Source of the DNA: Trichomonas tenax
Lineage: Eukaryota; Parabasalia; Trichomonadida; Trichomonadidae
Length of the DNA stretch: 18,309 nucleotides
Direction of reading: 5' to 3'
NCBI GenBank assembly: GCA_023091735.1
Contig: JALKBU010001019.1
Coordinates: 1-18,309, forward strand
The stretch's first letter is position 1, and the number at the start of each line of letters is the position of its first letter. The position numbers and the translations under genes were made by a program. Below, in pieces: positions 1-9,304 of the stretch. A model generated the notes under the pieces. That model was not told the DNA's origin and did not search any database. It worked only from the letters and a program-made list of their open reading frames with translations.

Positions 1-128
1 GATAATGTTTTCATGTTACTTTCATTTTATATATTGATTTATATTATTTAGATTCTCAATTCGATCCTTATATTCTTTGTAAAATTCATTTTTAACTAAA
101 TTTTTATTTTTATCTTCAAATTATTCGC

Positions 129-338
129 TTATAATTCATATTTGCCATACAAGACGGGATAATTTCGATCGAGTTTCTTGGTTTTCTTAGGTTTGGATTG
201 CAACAAAAACTTGCAATGAACAAAGAGAAATGGATGATGTGCTATCGTCAGGATGCTGATAGCACAAATAACATCCTTCAATATAAGACCACAACTACTC
301 ATAATGAAGTCTTCTTTGGCTTCCAACATTGAGTTCAA
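129..338 (-). CDS. Doubtful small ORF with a hydrophobic segment
   Basis: A 69-residue reading frame in sequence visibly less AT-rich than its surroundings. It has an acidic start, a hydrophobic stretch at about residues 18-45 that could be a membrane segment, then a basic patch (SKPKKTKK) and the C-terminus GKYEL. A second Met at residue 4 follows CTCA, the same four bases that precede the start of the radial spoke gene. The stop is TAAG, not the TAAA seen at most genes here. I recognise no family. Chance is as likely as a real small membrane protein. Confidence 0.2.
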   Translation of the reverse strand: MNSMLEAKEDFIMSSCGLILKDVICAISILTIAHHPFLFVHCKFLLQSKPKKTKKLDRNYPVLYGKYEL

Positions 339-609
339 TCCATTTCAACCTATTGATACTTTTCCATTTTTTCCCGCGCAAACATGTCACTTTCCTTTAT
401 TTTAACATTCTGACTTTACATGTCAAAAATAAGTTGCATGTCAGAAAAGCACGTTGTTCTATTTTGTCCCAGTCCCGTAAATTTCTCAATTGTTGTTGAA
501 ATTTGTCGAATATTTCCATTCTTGATACAAAAGTGAACCATTTTAGAAAAGTTACTTTTTGTAAACTTTTCAAAATATGTCATTTTTATCAAACATTTTA
601 ATTTTTATT

Positions 610-700
610 TGACGAGTAAGGCTCTCAATTTTCGTCGTATTATGTCATATAAAGTACTCAATTATTTAAAAATGTCATGTAAAAAAGACTCAATTTTTAT
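610..700 (+). repeat. Degenerate tandem repeat, period about 30-33 bases
   Basis: Three diverged units begin near 610, 643 and 673. Each has a GTCATGTAA-like head (GACGAGTAA, GTCATATAA, GTCATGTAA) followed 2-6 bases later by CTCAATTTT or CTCAATTATT. The second and third heads are exactly 30 bases apart; the first and second are about 33 apart. The heads belong to the wider TGACNNGTAAA family. This is not a CRISPR array: the units are too diverged and there are no unique spacers of constant length. Confidence 0.5.
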
Positions 701-1194
701 ATATATAATAAATCAGTGCTTAGTAAAATTATTCAGTTTTACTTTTTTGACGTGTAAATTTTGTTATCGACAATTTTTGTCTTGTAAATGTTATATTTTG
801 TCAGTAAAATGTCAATATTCAGTTTCCGGCATTTTCTGACTTTGACATATTCATCAAACTAATTTTATAACTCCACATGTTCATATACTTATTGATACTT
901 TTAATGAAATAAATGCTTACCAAATTCATAGCCTTCTATGATATTTTTTTTACGAATCAATACGTGCTGTTTGTGAATTTATCAAAATATCAATTAAACA
1001 TATTCCATCCTTATATCATGATTATTCTATAGACTGTAAAGCATATAGGCTATTTTTAGCTTTATATATCCTTTCGTTCTTTTATATCGCTTATTTTGAG
1101 TTATTTTGATATTTGACATGTAATTTTTATGACATGTAAATAAATACTTTGACCCGAAAAATATTTTTGAAATTTCTAAACGTACATTAAAGTG

Positions 1195-2352
1195 ATGACT
1201 CAAGAATCATCACAAGAGGTCATTACGAATCAAGACGAAGAAGATGAACTGATACAGATGACAGCGTTCTTCGAAAAGAAGATAAATCATGAAAAATTAG
1301 TCCTCAGCAAGAACTTAAAATACAAAAATCAATTAGAATCTAAGCTAGAAGAGCTCTATCAGGAGCTAAACGCCATCAATGAAGAGAACGAAGAGTTCGA
1401 GCAGAATACTATTGATCCAGATTTGCAAGAATTCAATCTCACTGGTGATTTCTTTGAACAATTGCGAATTTTGGAAGGACAAAGTGAAATTATCAACGCA
1501 AAACTGTCCGGACTGAAGTTAGGAAACGTCGATTTACAGGCAGAAGTGCAATCTAACGTAAACAAAACAAAAATTGTCCAAAAACAAAATTTCGATCTTC
1601 AAGAGAAAGTCGCAAACTTTAAAGAATTGCTTGAAAAGAGGAAATCAGATATCAGAGAGCTCGAAGACATCAATACAAAGCTTATTACTGAAGAAGAACA
1701 AATCAAAACTGAATGCTTACACATCAAAGATGAAACACGCAAAAAAGCCGAATGTTTGAAGGCAATGGCGAAATCTGCGGCCGAAGACATCTTCGCACAG
1801 CGTCAATTGCTCATTACCACCATTGCTGAGCGAAAAGCAGAGCTTGAGCAATACAAAGAGATAGAGAAAAATGGAAATAGATCTTCCTTCTTAAACGAAA
1901 AGAACAGAATTTCTTCAATGAAGTCTCAGTCAGCATTAAACTGGATGAACGAGAGAATCTCATTGGTTGGGAAAGTTAAGAAGGCGAAGGATAAATTGCT
2001 CGAGTTATCTCGTCACACAAATGTTCACTCGCATAAGAATGTTCAAATTAAATCTCCTATTCTCAAGAAAGAATCATTAAATGATGTTGAAATCAAAAAG
2101 GCTCTTGTTCTTGAGATAGAAGAGTTGAAGAACCAAAAGTTCGATTTCCTCGACCACTCAATCAAGTCTGAAGAGAGTTACAATAAGGCTCTCGTTAATG
2201 AACTCAATGAAATCAATAATTATACAGAAAAGATTGAGAAATTCAGGATATCTAACCAGGAGCTGGTAGAAAAGCAGAATAACACACAGGAAAATGTTCG
2301 TAGACTGAATCTACTGACCCAAGAACTCAAAAGCATCAAATCACAACTTTAA
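1195..2352 (+). CDS. Coiled-coil protein, family not recognised
   Basis: A 385-residue, highly charged protein, almost entirely predicted coiled coil from about residue 20 to the C-terminus, with heptad-like Leu/Ile spacing and very few Pro or Gly. No membrane segment, signal peptide or catalytic motif is visible. A short break near residues 265-285 (Ser/His/Asn-rich, then KSPILKK) separates two coiled-coil blocks. The frame is open one codon earlier at a GTG; the ATG at 1195 is taken as the start because this is a nuclear eukaryotic gene. TACATT lies 9-14 bases upstream and could be the initiator. Two TGACATGTAA motifs lie 55-81 bases upstream. The stop is TAA followed by A, giving the TAAA 3' signal. 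The architecture fits a cytoskeletal, flagellar or tethering protein, but nothing in the sequence decides between these. Confidence 0.85.
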   Translation: MTQESSQEVITNQDEEDELIQMTAFFEKKINHEKLVLSKNLKYKNQLESKLEELYQELNAINEENEEFEQNTIDPDLQEFNLTGDFFEQLRILEGQSEIINAKLSGLKLGNVDLQAEVQSNVNKTKIVQKQNFDLQEKVANFKELLEKRKSDIRELEDINTKLITEEEQIKTECLHIKDETRKKAECLKAMAKSAAEDIFAQRQLLITTIAERKAELEQYKEIEKNGNRSSFLNEKNRISSMKSQSALNWMNERISLVGKVKKAKDKLLELSRHTNVHSHKNVQIKSPILKKESLNDVEIKKALVLEIEELKNQKFDFLDHSIKSEESYNKALVNELNEINNYTEKIEKFRISNQELVEKQNNTQENVRRLNLLTQELKSIKSQL

Positions 2353-2829
2353 ATCCAGAATAAATGTTTATTTAACTGTTTATTGTCCACAAAAACATCC
2401 AGATTTCATTATTCTACTGTGATGTGTTCTATAATTCTTTAATTTGATTTTGAAATTCCAAATATCTTTTAATTGAACAGATATATCATGCAAATTATAA
2501 TTAAGTGACAAAAGCGATTATACCCATCATTAACAGACTCCACTTTCGATTATATATTTTTTTTGATTGAATATTAACTTTATATAATATTGATGCACTA
2601 GATTTTATCATCGCAAGATCATGGGAATGATTGTTTTAAGTAACAAGAAGCTCATATATGAACTATTAAATTTCGATATAATATATAGTTTATATTGCTA
2701 TAATACTAAGACATGTTATAGATATGATTGTAAAATGACTATATCAATAGCTAAAAATTTGTGTTATAAGATTTGATTCCGAGAAAAAACGATTTGACCG
2801 AAGAACAAAACCGTCAAATAAAAGTGACA
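2353..2829. other. Intergenic spacer
   Basis: An AT-rich gap of 477 bases between two plus-strand genes. It contains A/T runs and no open frame or RNA-like structure that I can support. It must hold the 3' end of the coiled-coil gene and the promoter of the GRP94 gene. No perfect TCA-pyrimidine-(A/T) initiator is seen just before the GRP94 start; the nearest partial match is TCAAATA about 10-16 bases upstream. Confidence 0.6.
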
Positions 2830-5166
2830 ATGTTTTTTGCTTATCTTTTTATTAGTTTTGTTAGAAGCGCCGCACCCGGACTTCCGAAGAACAAAAACGT
2901 TCAGTTCATCGACGAGGGCCTCCGTGGACGCGTAGAACACAATTTTTCGCCTGAACAGATGAAAAATATCGAAAGTCAAGCAGAAAAGCACCAATTTGAG
3001 ACTGAAATCTCGAAGCTTATGAATATTCTCATTGATTCGCTTTACGAAAACAAAGATATCTTTCTTCGTGAAATTATTTCAAATGCAAACGACGCTCTCG
3101 ACAAAATCAGATTCCAGGCAATCAGGGATCATAAAGCACTCGAAACAGGAAACAAGGAGCTCCAAATTTTGATCGATGTCGATGAAAATGATCGAACAAT
3201 CACAGTTACAGATACAGGCATTGGTATGACGAGGCAGGACTTAATAGACAAGCTCGGCACAATCGCCAGGTCCGGTACAAACGAATTCAAGAAGATGATT
3301 CAGTCCGGTGACACATCTTTGATTGGCCAATTCGGTGTCGGCTTCTATTCAACATTCCTCGTCGCAGACAAGGTTACAGTCATCTCCAAGCACAATGATG
3401 ACCCAAAGCAGTGGATTTGGACATCAGACTCCTCTGCACAGTTCACAATCGCTGAAGATCCACGCGGCGTCACATTAGGACGTGGTACACAGATCATCAT
3501 GCACATCAAGGAGAAGGACTACCAGTACTTGAACAGGGACAGACTTATCGCCATCGCACGCCATTATTCTATGTTTGTGGACTTCCCAGTCAAGATTTGG
3601 CAGTACCACGAAGAGAAAATGAGTGCCGATGAAGTCCCAGAAGCTGAGAACACAGAAGAGAACGAAGACGATATCTTCGACAGCCCAGATGAAGTCAAGG
3701 ATGAAGACTCTGATGAAGAAATCGTTACAATCAGTGAACCAGAGGACCGCAACATTCCTAAGAAGATCGTCTGGGAGTGGGAGCAAATCAACAACCGTCA
3801 GCCAATCTGGATGCGTGACCGCAACGAAATCAGTGAAATCGAGTACAACGAGTTTTACAAAGGTGCATTCAAGGACTCAAAGAACCCAATGTTCAAGATC
3901 CACACATGCGAGGAAGGCAGAATCACATTCAACGCACTTCTTTACATCCCAAGCCAGGCTCCATCTGCTGACAAACTCATGCAGCACACAACACGCAATG
4001 TCAAGCTCTATGTCAAGCGCGTTCTCGTTTCTGACGAGTGGAATGATGAACTCCTTCCAGACTACCTCCACTTCATCAAGGGTGTCATTGACAGCAGTGA
4101 TCTTTCTCTCAATGTCGATCGTGACCACCTCTCCAAGGAGGGAACATTGACACTCATCAAGCGCAGAATCACAAACAAAGTTATCTCCGAGCTCCAGCAC
4201 GCGTTCCAGTTCGAGCCAGGTTTGTACTTCCAGTTCTACAAGCAGTACTCTGCTGCTCTTAAGTACGGTGTCATCCAAGACTCTAAGAACAAGAACTCTC
4301 TTGCAAAGCTTCTTCTCTTCTACACTTCATACTCTCCGAACGCAATGGTCACTCTCGATGAGTACGTTAGCCGCATGAAGACAGGCCAGGACAAGATCTA
4401 CTTCATCGGCAGTGCAAACAGAGAGTCCGCAGCTGTCTCTCCATACCTCGAATCACTTTATTCACGTGGTATCGAAGTTATCTTCGCTATCGAGCCAATC
4501 GATCTCTACTGCCTTGAGAGGATGGATGCATTCGATGGTTACAAGTTCGAGAACCCAGAAACACAGAACGACAAGGGATCCCTTACAAAGGATCTCATGG
4601 CCTGCAACTTGACGCAGAGAGAGTGGTCAGTCATCCAGAGATGGTTCAAGAAAGTTTTAGGCGACAAGATCGAGAAAGTTTCACTTTCTTCAAGACTGAA
4701 AGCTACACCATCCATCTGCACAGCCACAAACTGGGGCTACACAGCTTCCCACGAGCGTCTCATCCGTGCACAAACAGTCTATGACCAGAAGCTCACAGAC
4801 AACCTCCAGATGAACAAGAAGATCTTAGAAATGAACCCAGAGCACCCAACAATCATCGAATTGTTCGATAGGATAAAGACAAACGACAAAGATCCGCAGT
4901 TACAGGAAGACGCTAAGCTCATCTTCGAGACAGCTATGCTCGCTGGTGGTTTCACTGTCGATGGCGTCCTCGATTACACACTCAACGTCTTCAAGATGCT
5001 CGGAAGATCAAATGGCATCGAGCAGAAGGTTAAAGAATTTGAAGAAGCCAACAAAGTCTACTACACAACCATGGAGGACGAATTCAAGGCAACAACATCA
5101 ACACAGAAGCGCCAGAGACCAAAGAAGAACAAAGAAACTAAGTCTGACAACTTCAACGAACTCTAA
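2830..5166 (+). CDS. ER-lumenal Hsp90 (GRP94/endoplasmin)
   Basis: A 778-residue Hsp90, the usual GRP94 length. The frame is open further upstream, but the ATG at 2830 begins a clean signal peptide (MFFAYLFISFVRSA), so I start there. After a short pre-N segment the GHKL ATPase domain (about 55-255) carries FLREIISNANDALDK (E81 catalytic position, N85 nucleotide/Mg), DTGIGM (D128) and the lid end GQFGVGFYS (166-174). An acidic linker spans about 266-310. The middle domain has PIWMRDR near 325 and LNVDRD (428-433), retaining the Arg that contacts ATP phosphate (R431). The C-terminal dimerisation domain lacks cytosolic MEEVD and ends in FNEL after a Lys-rich stretch. It should fold secretory and membrane clients in the ER, plausibly including the peptidase encoded at 9305-11047. 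The stop is TAAT, one of two genes here without TAAA. Confidence 0.95.
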   Translation: MFFAYLFISFVRSAAPGLPKNKNVQFIDEGLRGRVEHNFSPEQMKNIESQAEKHQFETEISKLMNILIDSLYENKDIFLREIISNANDALDKIRFQAIRDHKALETGNKELQILIDVDENDRTITVTDTGIGMTRQDLIDKLGTIARSGTNEFKKMIQSGDTSLIGQFGVGFYSTFLVADKVTVISKHNDDPKQWIWTSDSSAQFTIAEDPRGVTLGRGTQIIMHIKEKDYQYLNRDRLIAIARHYSMFVDFPVKIWQYHEEKMSADEVPEAENTEENEDDIFDSPDEVKDEDSDEEIVTISEPEDRNIPKKIVWEWEQINNRQPIWMRDRNEISEIEYNEFYKGAFKDSKNPMFKIHTCEEGRITFNALLYIPSQAPSADKLMQHTTRNVKLYVKRVLVSDEWNDELLPDYLHFIKGVIDSSDLSLNVDRDHLSKEGTLTLIKRRITNKVISELQHAFQFEPGLYFQFYKQYSAALKYGVIQDSKNKNSLAKLLLFYTSYSPNAMVTLDEYVSRMKTGQDKIYFIGSANRESAAVSPYLESLYSRGIEVIFAIEPIDLYCLERMDAFDGYKFENPETQNDKGSLTKDLMACNLTQREWSVIQRWFKKVLGDKIEKVSLSSRLKATPSICTATNWGYTASHERLIRAQTVYDQKLTDNLQMNKKILEMNPEHPTIIELFDRIKTNDKDPQLQEDAKLIFETAMLAGGFTVDGVLDYTLNVFKMLGRSNGIEQKVKEFEEANKVYYTTMEDEFKATTSTQKRQRPKKNKETKSDNFNEL

Positions 5167-6755
5167 TATTATTTTTTTTTGTTTCCAAAGATTATATCTT
5201 TTTATTATTAAACATACACAATAACTACACTTAAAATATAAAAGAATTTCGACATGAACATTAAATTTCAAGGTTAAATAAAAATATGTCAGATAAAATC
5301 CGATATTGGCTTCTCATCTCCTTAAAATCTTGGAGCCTACGACATATATAATTTATTCACAAGAAGAATTATCTTAAATAAAGAAAGGTTTTAATTCCGA
5401 TTTTTACAGTAAAAGAATTAAATGAGAACACCAATAAGAGTATGTTTATTTTACTCCATTTCTCCAATAATAAGATGCCGCAAAGTGACAATCTTAAAAT
5501 AGTTTATTCGTCAATAAATCAATTCATTTAAGATATAGAATTGTGTTTAAGCTTAGATACTTCAAAATATTAATCTCAGTTATATAGAGATATCATTACA
5601 CTTTGATATCAAACTAAAGCACATCATTTTATGCAATATATCTTCAATTTAATGACAATGATACAACTCGTTCAAAATATAAATGAGAACAATCAAGCAA
5701 TCGTACATATATTTAGATTTTACTGGCTTTTGAGTTTAATTTATCATCGATGATATAGTGTTAAATCAGAGCCAAAAAGGCGACGTTCCAATGTGCTATG
5801 ATACAGGCTGTTAAATGGCAGTTAACATAAAGTATTAATTGCATTCGAAATAAAGGTATGGAAACTTCGAAGCGCCCTAGCAATTTGCTTCAAACTCATA
5901 GTATATACTATATAGATCCTAGAGACGCTATAGCTTGAAGCACTAAGGATATAAACAGTTGTGGGCTGAGATCAAAATTTTCCAATATTATTTTCGCAAT
6001 TTTTAAATAAAAATTTAAAATATTAGAAGATGAGCGTTTCAATCACTTTGAAATTAATATGGAGATTTACAAATAAAGGATGAGTTCTAATTTCTGCACC
6101 ACTATTCTAAAGAATAGTTTGGCAAGTGTCCTTTTATGTAATATGTAGTAGTCATCTATGTATTCTAGAAAAAACTTTTGTTGCATTAGCATTCGTCCGT
6201 TAATTTAAGGTTAGTAGTTTTCATACCTTTTTCGAAATTACATATTTTGATGTGGATGACCATAGGAAGCAATGAATGGCTCAAAAGTTCATAGAGTGCA
6301 TATAGGAGAGATAAAAAGCTTCAACAAATTTTTATATATTTTTTGAAATCCGAAAATTCGTTTCTGACTCAAAACACAGATGAACCCTATCACTTTGCTC
6401 CCAAATACGATAGATCCTTAAAAATCTAACTGTCATTCGTTATCCACACAATTTGAAATTACAAAAATCATCTTTTTTTCAAAATCTTTTAGGAATAACA
6501 TTTAATTAAAGAATAGAAGATTTATTTATTGTTAAAAAGTTAATAACAATTTTGAGTGAAGATTTGACGTAAACATATAGATAAAAGTGATGAAAAAGCG
6601 GATTATAACAAAATTGAAGATTTTTTAGTTCTTTACAATGCGGTTTAGTTCTCAATTTGTAATGATTTCGAAATATTTTTAGGGTGACGTATAATCGACT
6701 GTTTCATTTTCAAAGTTATGCGTTACTAAACCGTTAATTTCATCAAAAAAAGATA
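5167..6755. other. Long intergenic spacer, 1.6 kb
   Basis: The longest gene-free stretch in the window. It is AT-rich with no frame worth reporting. A slightly more GC-rich island at about 5740-5960 contains an 8-base inverted pair, TGCTTCAA (5886-5893) and TTGAAGCA (5935-5942), enclosing the palindrome ATAGTATATACTAT (5898-5911). This could be chance or an unrecognised RNA. I checked by eye for tRNA boxes and for U1, U2 and U6 core motifs here and saw none. Confidence 0.6.
6738..6751 (+). promoter_or_regulatory. Candidate initiator before the RasGAP-like gene
   Basis: TTTCATCAAAAAAA ends 4 bases before the ATG at 6756. The core TCATC matches four of five positions of the Trichomonas initiator TCA-pyrimidine-(A/T). 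The identical 14-mer occurs on the minus strand at 15443-15456, upstream of the SET gene. The assignment is by position and similarity only. Confidence 0.4.
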
Positions 6756-9182
6756 ATGGCACAAAATCATCCTCCCGCTACACCACTGCCTCCAAAACCG
6801 CGCATAAAACCAGACCTTTCGACACTCTTTAAGACAAACACCGACGATTCGCAGTACGCCCAAGATAATAGGAAACTGAAAGTTATTTTGTATAACCGAA
6901 TCCACAGTGATCTCGTAGAAGAGACAAAGAATGATAACTTCGAGTCCCTTCAAACATTCCAGGGTGCAAATCCGGTTGAATGCATCAAAGAAATATGTGA
7001 ACTCATCGATTCGCAAAGCTACGATCAATTACTTAACACAAACAAGAAGCTTTTGATTGATTTCGTTTCTTTCATTCGCCAGAAGATCCCAATTAAAACG
7101 ACATTCAATATCATCTTCAACTGGTTCCCAATCATCCCACGCCTCGTTCCACACATCGACTCTGTCCTCCACTTAATTTTGAGAATCGCAAACACCGCTG
7201 AGGATGGCAACAAAGTCCTTTATTGGCTTTCAAACTCTTTATTCCCGAAGCAGTTGACAAAGAGAGGCACACTCATGAACACACAGCTCGGCGCCGTCTG
7301 CCGCTGCGTCGTTCCGCCATCAAGAAGAGCTTACTGGGCACTTTTGGACACACAGAAGAACTTCAAGCTCTACTTGCTCAAGAAGAACACATGCGCTCTC
7401 GAATTCGAGTGCAAGTGCGGCGGCACACGCATACACGAGGATGGCAAGTCCGTTGTCATCACAGATGAAAACGAGACAGACGTTAAGACATTCCTTCCTG
7501 TCGATATCAACCAGGCAGAGATGTGGGGCTCCGCTCTCGTCAAGCAGCACTCTCCATTCCCATACTTCCTTTCGTCCTTCCAGACACCACTTCCACCGGA
7601 GTACTACCACGCTCTCTACGAGTGCTTCACGAACGCCGATATGATCATCACACGCTGCGTCACACACCCGACAGTCACACCATACACAGACCCGGAGAAC
7701 CGCGCTGAGAAGCTCATGGACTCGCTCCTCGACTTGTTCAGCCACGGCGGAAAGGTCAACTTGCTCCTCTGCCAGATGGCTGCCATCGAGTTCGAGAGCA
7801 TCTCGAAGGCCGAGGACCTCCTTAGCAATCAGACAAACTTCGGCCACCTCGTCGACTGCTACGCTGAGAGATGGGGAAAGGTTTACTTCGAGCAGTTCGG
7901 ACAGAAGCTCCTCGACTACATCTGCTCCAAGGCTGCTTTCGCTAAGGGCCTAAATGCTTCAGCAGCTGATATTGAGACACCACTCCACACAGTTCTCAAG
8001 CTCATCTCTTGCTCCTCTCCTCTCGTTCCAAAGGAGCTGAAGCACTTCGCGCAGGTCATCGGTGCATACGGCTGCTGCCAGTTCAACAACAAGCACGAGG
8101 CTCTCATCTGCATCTCCAGATTCCTCCTCTTCCGTATCCTCCTTGTCACACTCCAGCAGTCCGAGTTCTACACAGGCAAGCCATGCGATGCTCCAGACAA
8201 CGTCAAGGGCTTCATCGAGATCGCTAAGGTCGCCTTCACATTCGGTGAGTTCCAGGGTAGCCTCGCTGATCTCAACAATAGGCTTAACCACAACGATTAT
8301 CCACTTCTCGAGAAGTTCCTCTTCGCTATTTCCCAGCTCACAGAGTCCCCAGAATACGAGGGTATCTCCAAGGAGCGCTTCTGCGAGGTCATCGAGAACA
8401 TCCTCTACTGCATCAGCCACAAGGAGAACCAGAACACAATCAGCGACAAGGACTCCTTCATTCAGTTCGTCCAGCGCTTCAACGAATCAGCACTCCCTAC
8501 ATTCCAGGAGCCGCTCATCATATCACACAACCTCCACGTCGTTCTTTCTACATTCTTCCATAACAGACCAGATGAAGACATGCAGAGGCTCGCTAAGGAG
8601 GGCCAAGACTTAGATGCGCCACAGAACTACTTCACAGCCGCAGAGCAGCTTCCAACGGACGCAGGAATGGGCGGAGCATATCCTCCAATGCCAGGAGATC
8701 CAGCAATGGGTGGATTCCCACCGATGGGCGATCCAGCAATGGGTGGATTCCCGCCAATGGCACCACCTCCGGACAACGGCGGCATTCCATTGGAATCCGG
8801 CGTTGCTGTCAATGTCGAAGCATCCGCTCCTGCTCCAGCTAAATCTCCAGCAAAGAAGAGTACACCTGCAAAGAAGGGAGCTGCTGCCGCCAAGAAGGGT
8901 GCCGCTCCAGCTAAGAAGGGTGCCGCTCCAGCTAAGAAGGGAGCTGCCCCAGCCAAGAAGGGAGCTGCCTTAGCCAAGAAGGCCGCTCCAGCCAAGAAAG
9001 CTGCCCCAGCCAAGAAGGTTGCCCCAGCTAAGAAGGGTGCCGCTCCAGCTAAGAAGGGAGCTGCCCCAGCCAAGAAGGGAGCTGCCCCAGCCAAGAAAGC
9101 TGCCCCAGCCAAGAAAGCTGTCCCAGCCAAGAAGGCCGCTCCAGCTAAGAAGGCTCCAGCCAAGGGCGGAAATAAGAAATAA
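6756..9182 (+). CDS. PH + RasGAP-like protein with H1-like Lys/Ala/Pro tail
   Basis: 808 residues. An N-terminal helical region (1-185) is followed by a PH-like domain (about 190-265: AYWALL around W194, ending in a helix with W257). A RasGAP fold spans about 315-520: LMDSLLDLF, then FGHLVDCYAERWGKVYF, then the FLR-type motif FLLFR (R460), then an IAKVAFTFGEF helix. RasGAPs stimulate GTP hydrolysis on Ras-type GTPases. Here the segment that normally carries the arginine finger reads LLSNQTNF (355-362) with no Arg, so catalysis is doubtful. R460 may correspond to the stabilising Arg of FLR. A Gly/Pro/Met segment (about 645-680) and a strongly basic tail of PAKK and KKGAA repeats (about 690-808) follow, resembling histone H1 tails. 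Codon use is strongly biased, suggesting good expression. The stop is TAAG, with TAAA further downstream. Domain calls are from pattern and spacing, not a profile search. Confidence 0.8.
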   Translation: MAQNHPPATPLPPKPRIKPDLSTLFKTNTDDSQYAQDNRKLKVILYNRIHSDLVEETKNDNFESLQTFQGANPVECIKEICELIDSQSYDQLLNTNKKLLIDFVSFIRQKIPIKTTFNIIFNWFPIIPRLVPHIDSVLHLILRIANTAEDGNKVLYWLSNSLFPKQLTKRGTLMNTQLGAVCRCVVPPSRRAYWALLDTQKNFKLYLLKKNTCALEFECKCGGTRIHEDGKSVVITDENETDVKTFLPVDINQAEMWGSALVKQHSPFPYFLSSFQTPLPPEYYHALYECFTNADMIITRCVTHPTVTPYTDPENRAEKLMDSLLDLFSHGGKVNLLLCQMAAIEFESISKAEDLLSNQTNFGHLVDCYAERWGKVYFEQFGQKLLDYICSKAAFAKGLNASAADIETPLHTVLKLISCSSPLVPKELKHFAQVIGAYGCCQFNNKHEALICISRFLLFRILLVTLQQSEFYTGKPCDAPDNVKGFIEIAKVAFTFGEFQGSLADLNNRLNHNDYPLLEKFLFAISQLTESPEYEGISKERFCEVIENILYCISHKENQNTISDKDSFIQFVQRFNESALPTFQEPLIISHNLHVVLSTFFHNRPDEDMQRLAKEGQDLDAPQNYFTAAEQLPTDAGMGGAYPPMPGDPAMGGFPPMGDPAMGGFPPMAPPPDNGGIPLESGVAVNVEASAPAPAKSPAKKSTPAKKGAAAAKKGAAPAKKGAAPAKKGAAPAKKGAALAKKAAPAKKAAPAKKVAPAKKGAAPAKKGAAPAKKGAAPAKKAAPAKKAVPAKKAAPAKKAPAKGGNKK
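8697..8762 (+). repeat. Two-copy 33-base tandem repeat inside the RasGAP-like gene
   Basis: Two in-frame 33-base units start at 8697 and 8730 and encode GDPAMGGFPPM twice, the second copy reading DPAMGGFPPMA at its edge. They differ by only a few bases, so the duplication is recent or kept homogeneous. They lie in the low-complexity linker between the GAP domain and the basic tail. Confidence 0.85.
8830..9173 (+). repeat. Minisatellite-like repeat encoding the Lys/Ala/Pro tail
   Basis: In-frame units of 15-21 bases, variants of GCTCCAGCTAAGAAGGGT, encode repeated PAKKGAA and PAKKAA. Blocks of several near-identical units suggest expansion by slippage or unequal exchange, so copy number probably varies between strains. 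The composition also creates a long antisense open frame, which is not a gene. Confidence 0.85.
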
Positions 9183-9304
9183 GCAAAAATAGGTTTAGTT
9201 ATTTCTAAAATTTAATTTCATGGGCATTTTTATTAACCTTATAGTTTTTTACAGGAAATAAAATATATAAAGTTACTATGAAAATCTAAAAAGCACTGAT
9301 TTTT
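9183..9304. other. Convergent intergenic gap with 3' signals
   Basis: Only 122 bases separate the stop of the plus-strand RasGAP-like gene from the stop of the minus-strand peptidase gene. The gap is A/T-rich and holds TAAA copies on the plus strand (for example in TTTCTAAAATTT). The minus-strand gene has TAAA at its own stop. The two transcripts probably end within or overlap across this gap. Confidence 0.6.

Larger units (their letters stand above)
1..1194. other. Intergenic spacer rich in TGACNNGTAAA motifs
   Basis: About 1.2 kb of AT-rich DNA upstream of the coiled-coil gene. The conspicuous content is a family of short motifs close to TGACNNGTAAA, at 415-425 (minus strand), 610-620, 673-683, 748-758, 778-788, 1114-1124 and 1130-1140. 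A loose tandem array lies at about 610-700. I find no convincing gene. A 69-codon minus-strand reading frame at 129-338 is in somewhat more GC-rich sequence and is listed separately as doubtful. Confidence 0.7.

Noticed and set aside
610..700. Possible CRISPR-like array with ~30-base period
   Set aside because: Only three diverged units, no conserved direct repeat or spacers, eukaryotic context.
609..839. 76-codon plus-strand frame
   Set aside because: It starts at a non-ATG codon in AT-rich motif repeats and has Cys/Phe/Tyr-rich, non-protein-like composition.
2773..2829. 19-codon upstream extension of GRP94
   Set aside because: It starts at TTG and would bury the signal peptide; the ATG at 2830 starts exactly at it.
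7320..8420. Long antisense and alternate-frame ORFs within the RasGAP-like gene
   Set aside because: Strong codon bias leaves other frames open; the sense frame has domain homology and these do not.
8627..9163. 178-codon antisense frame (Ala/Phe/Leu/Gly repeats) opposite the basic tail
   Set aside because: It is a mirror of the PAKK repeats; the repeat composition keeps the opposite strand open.
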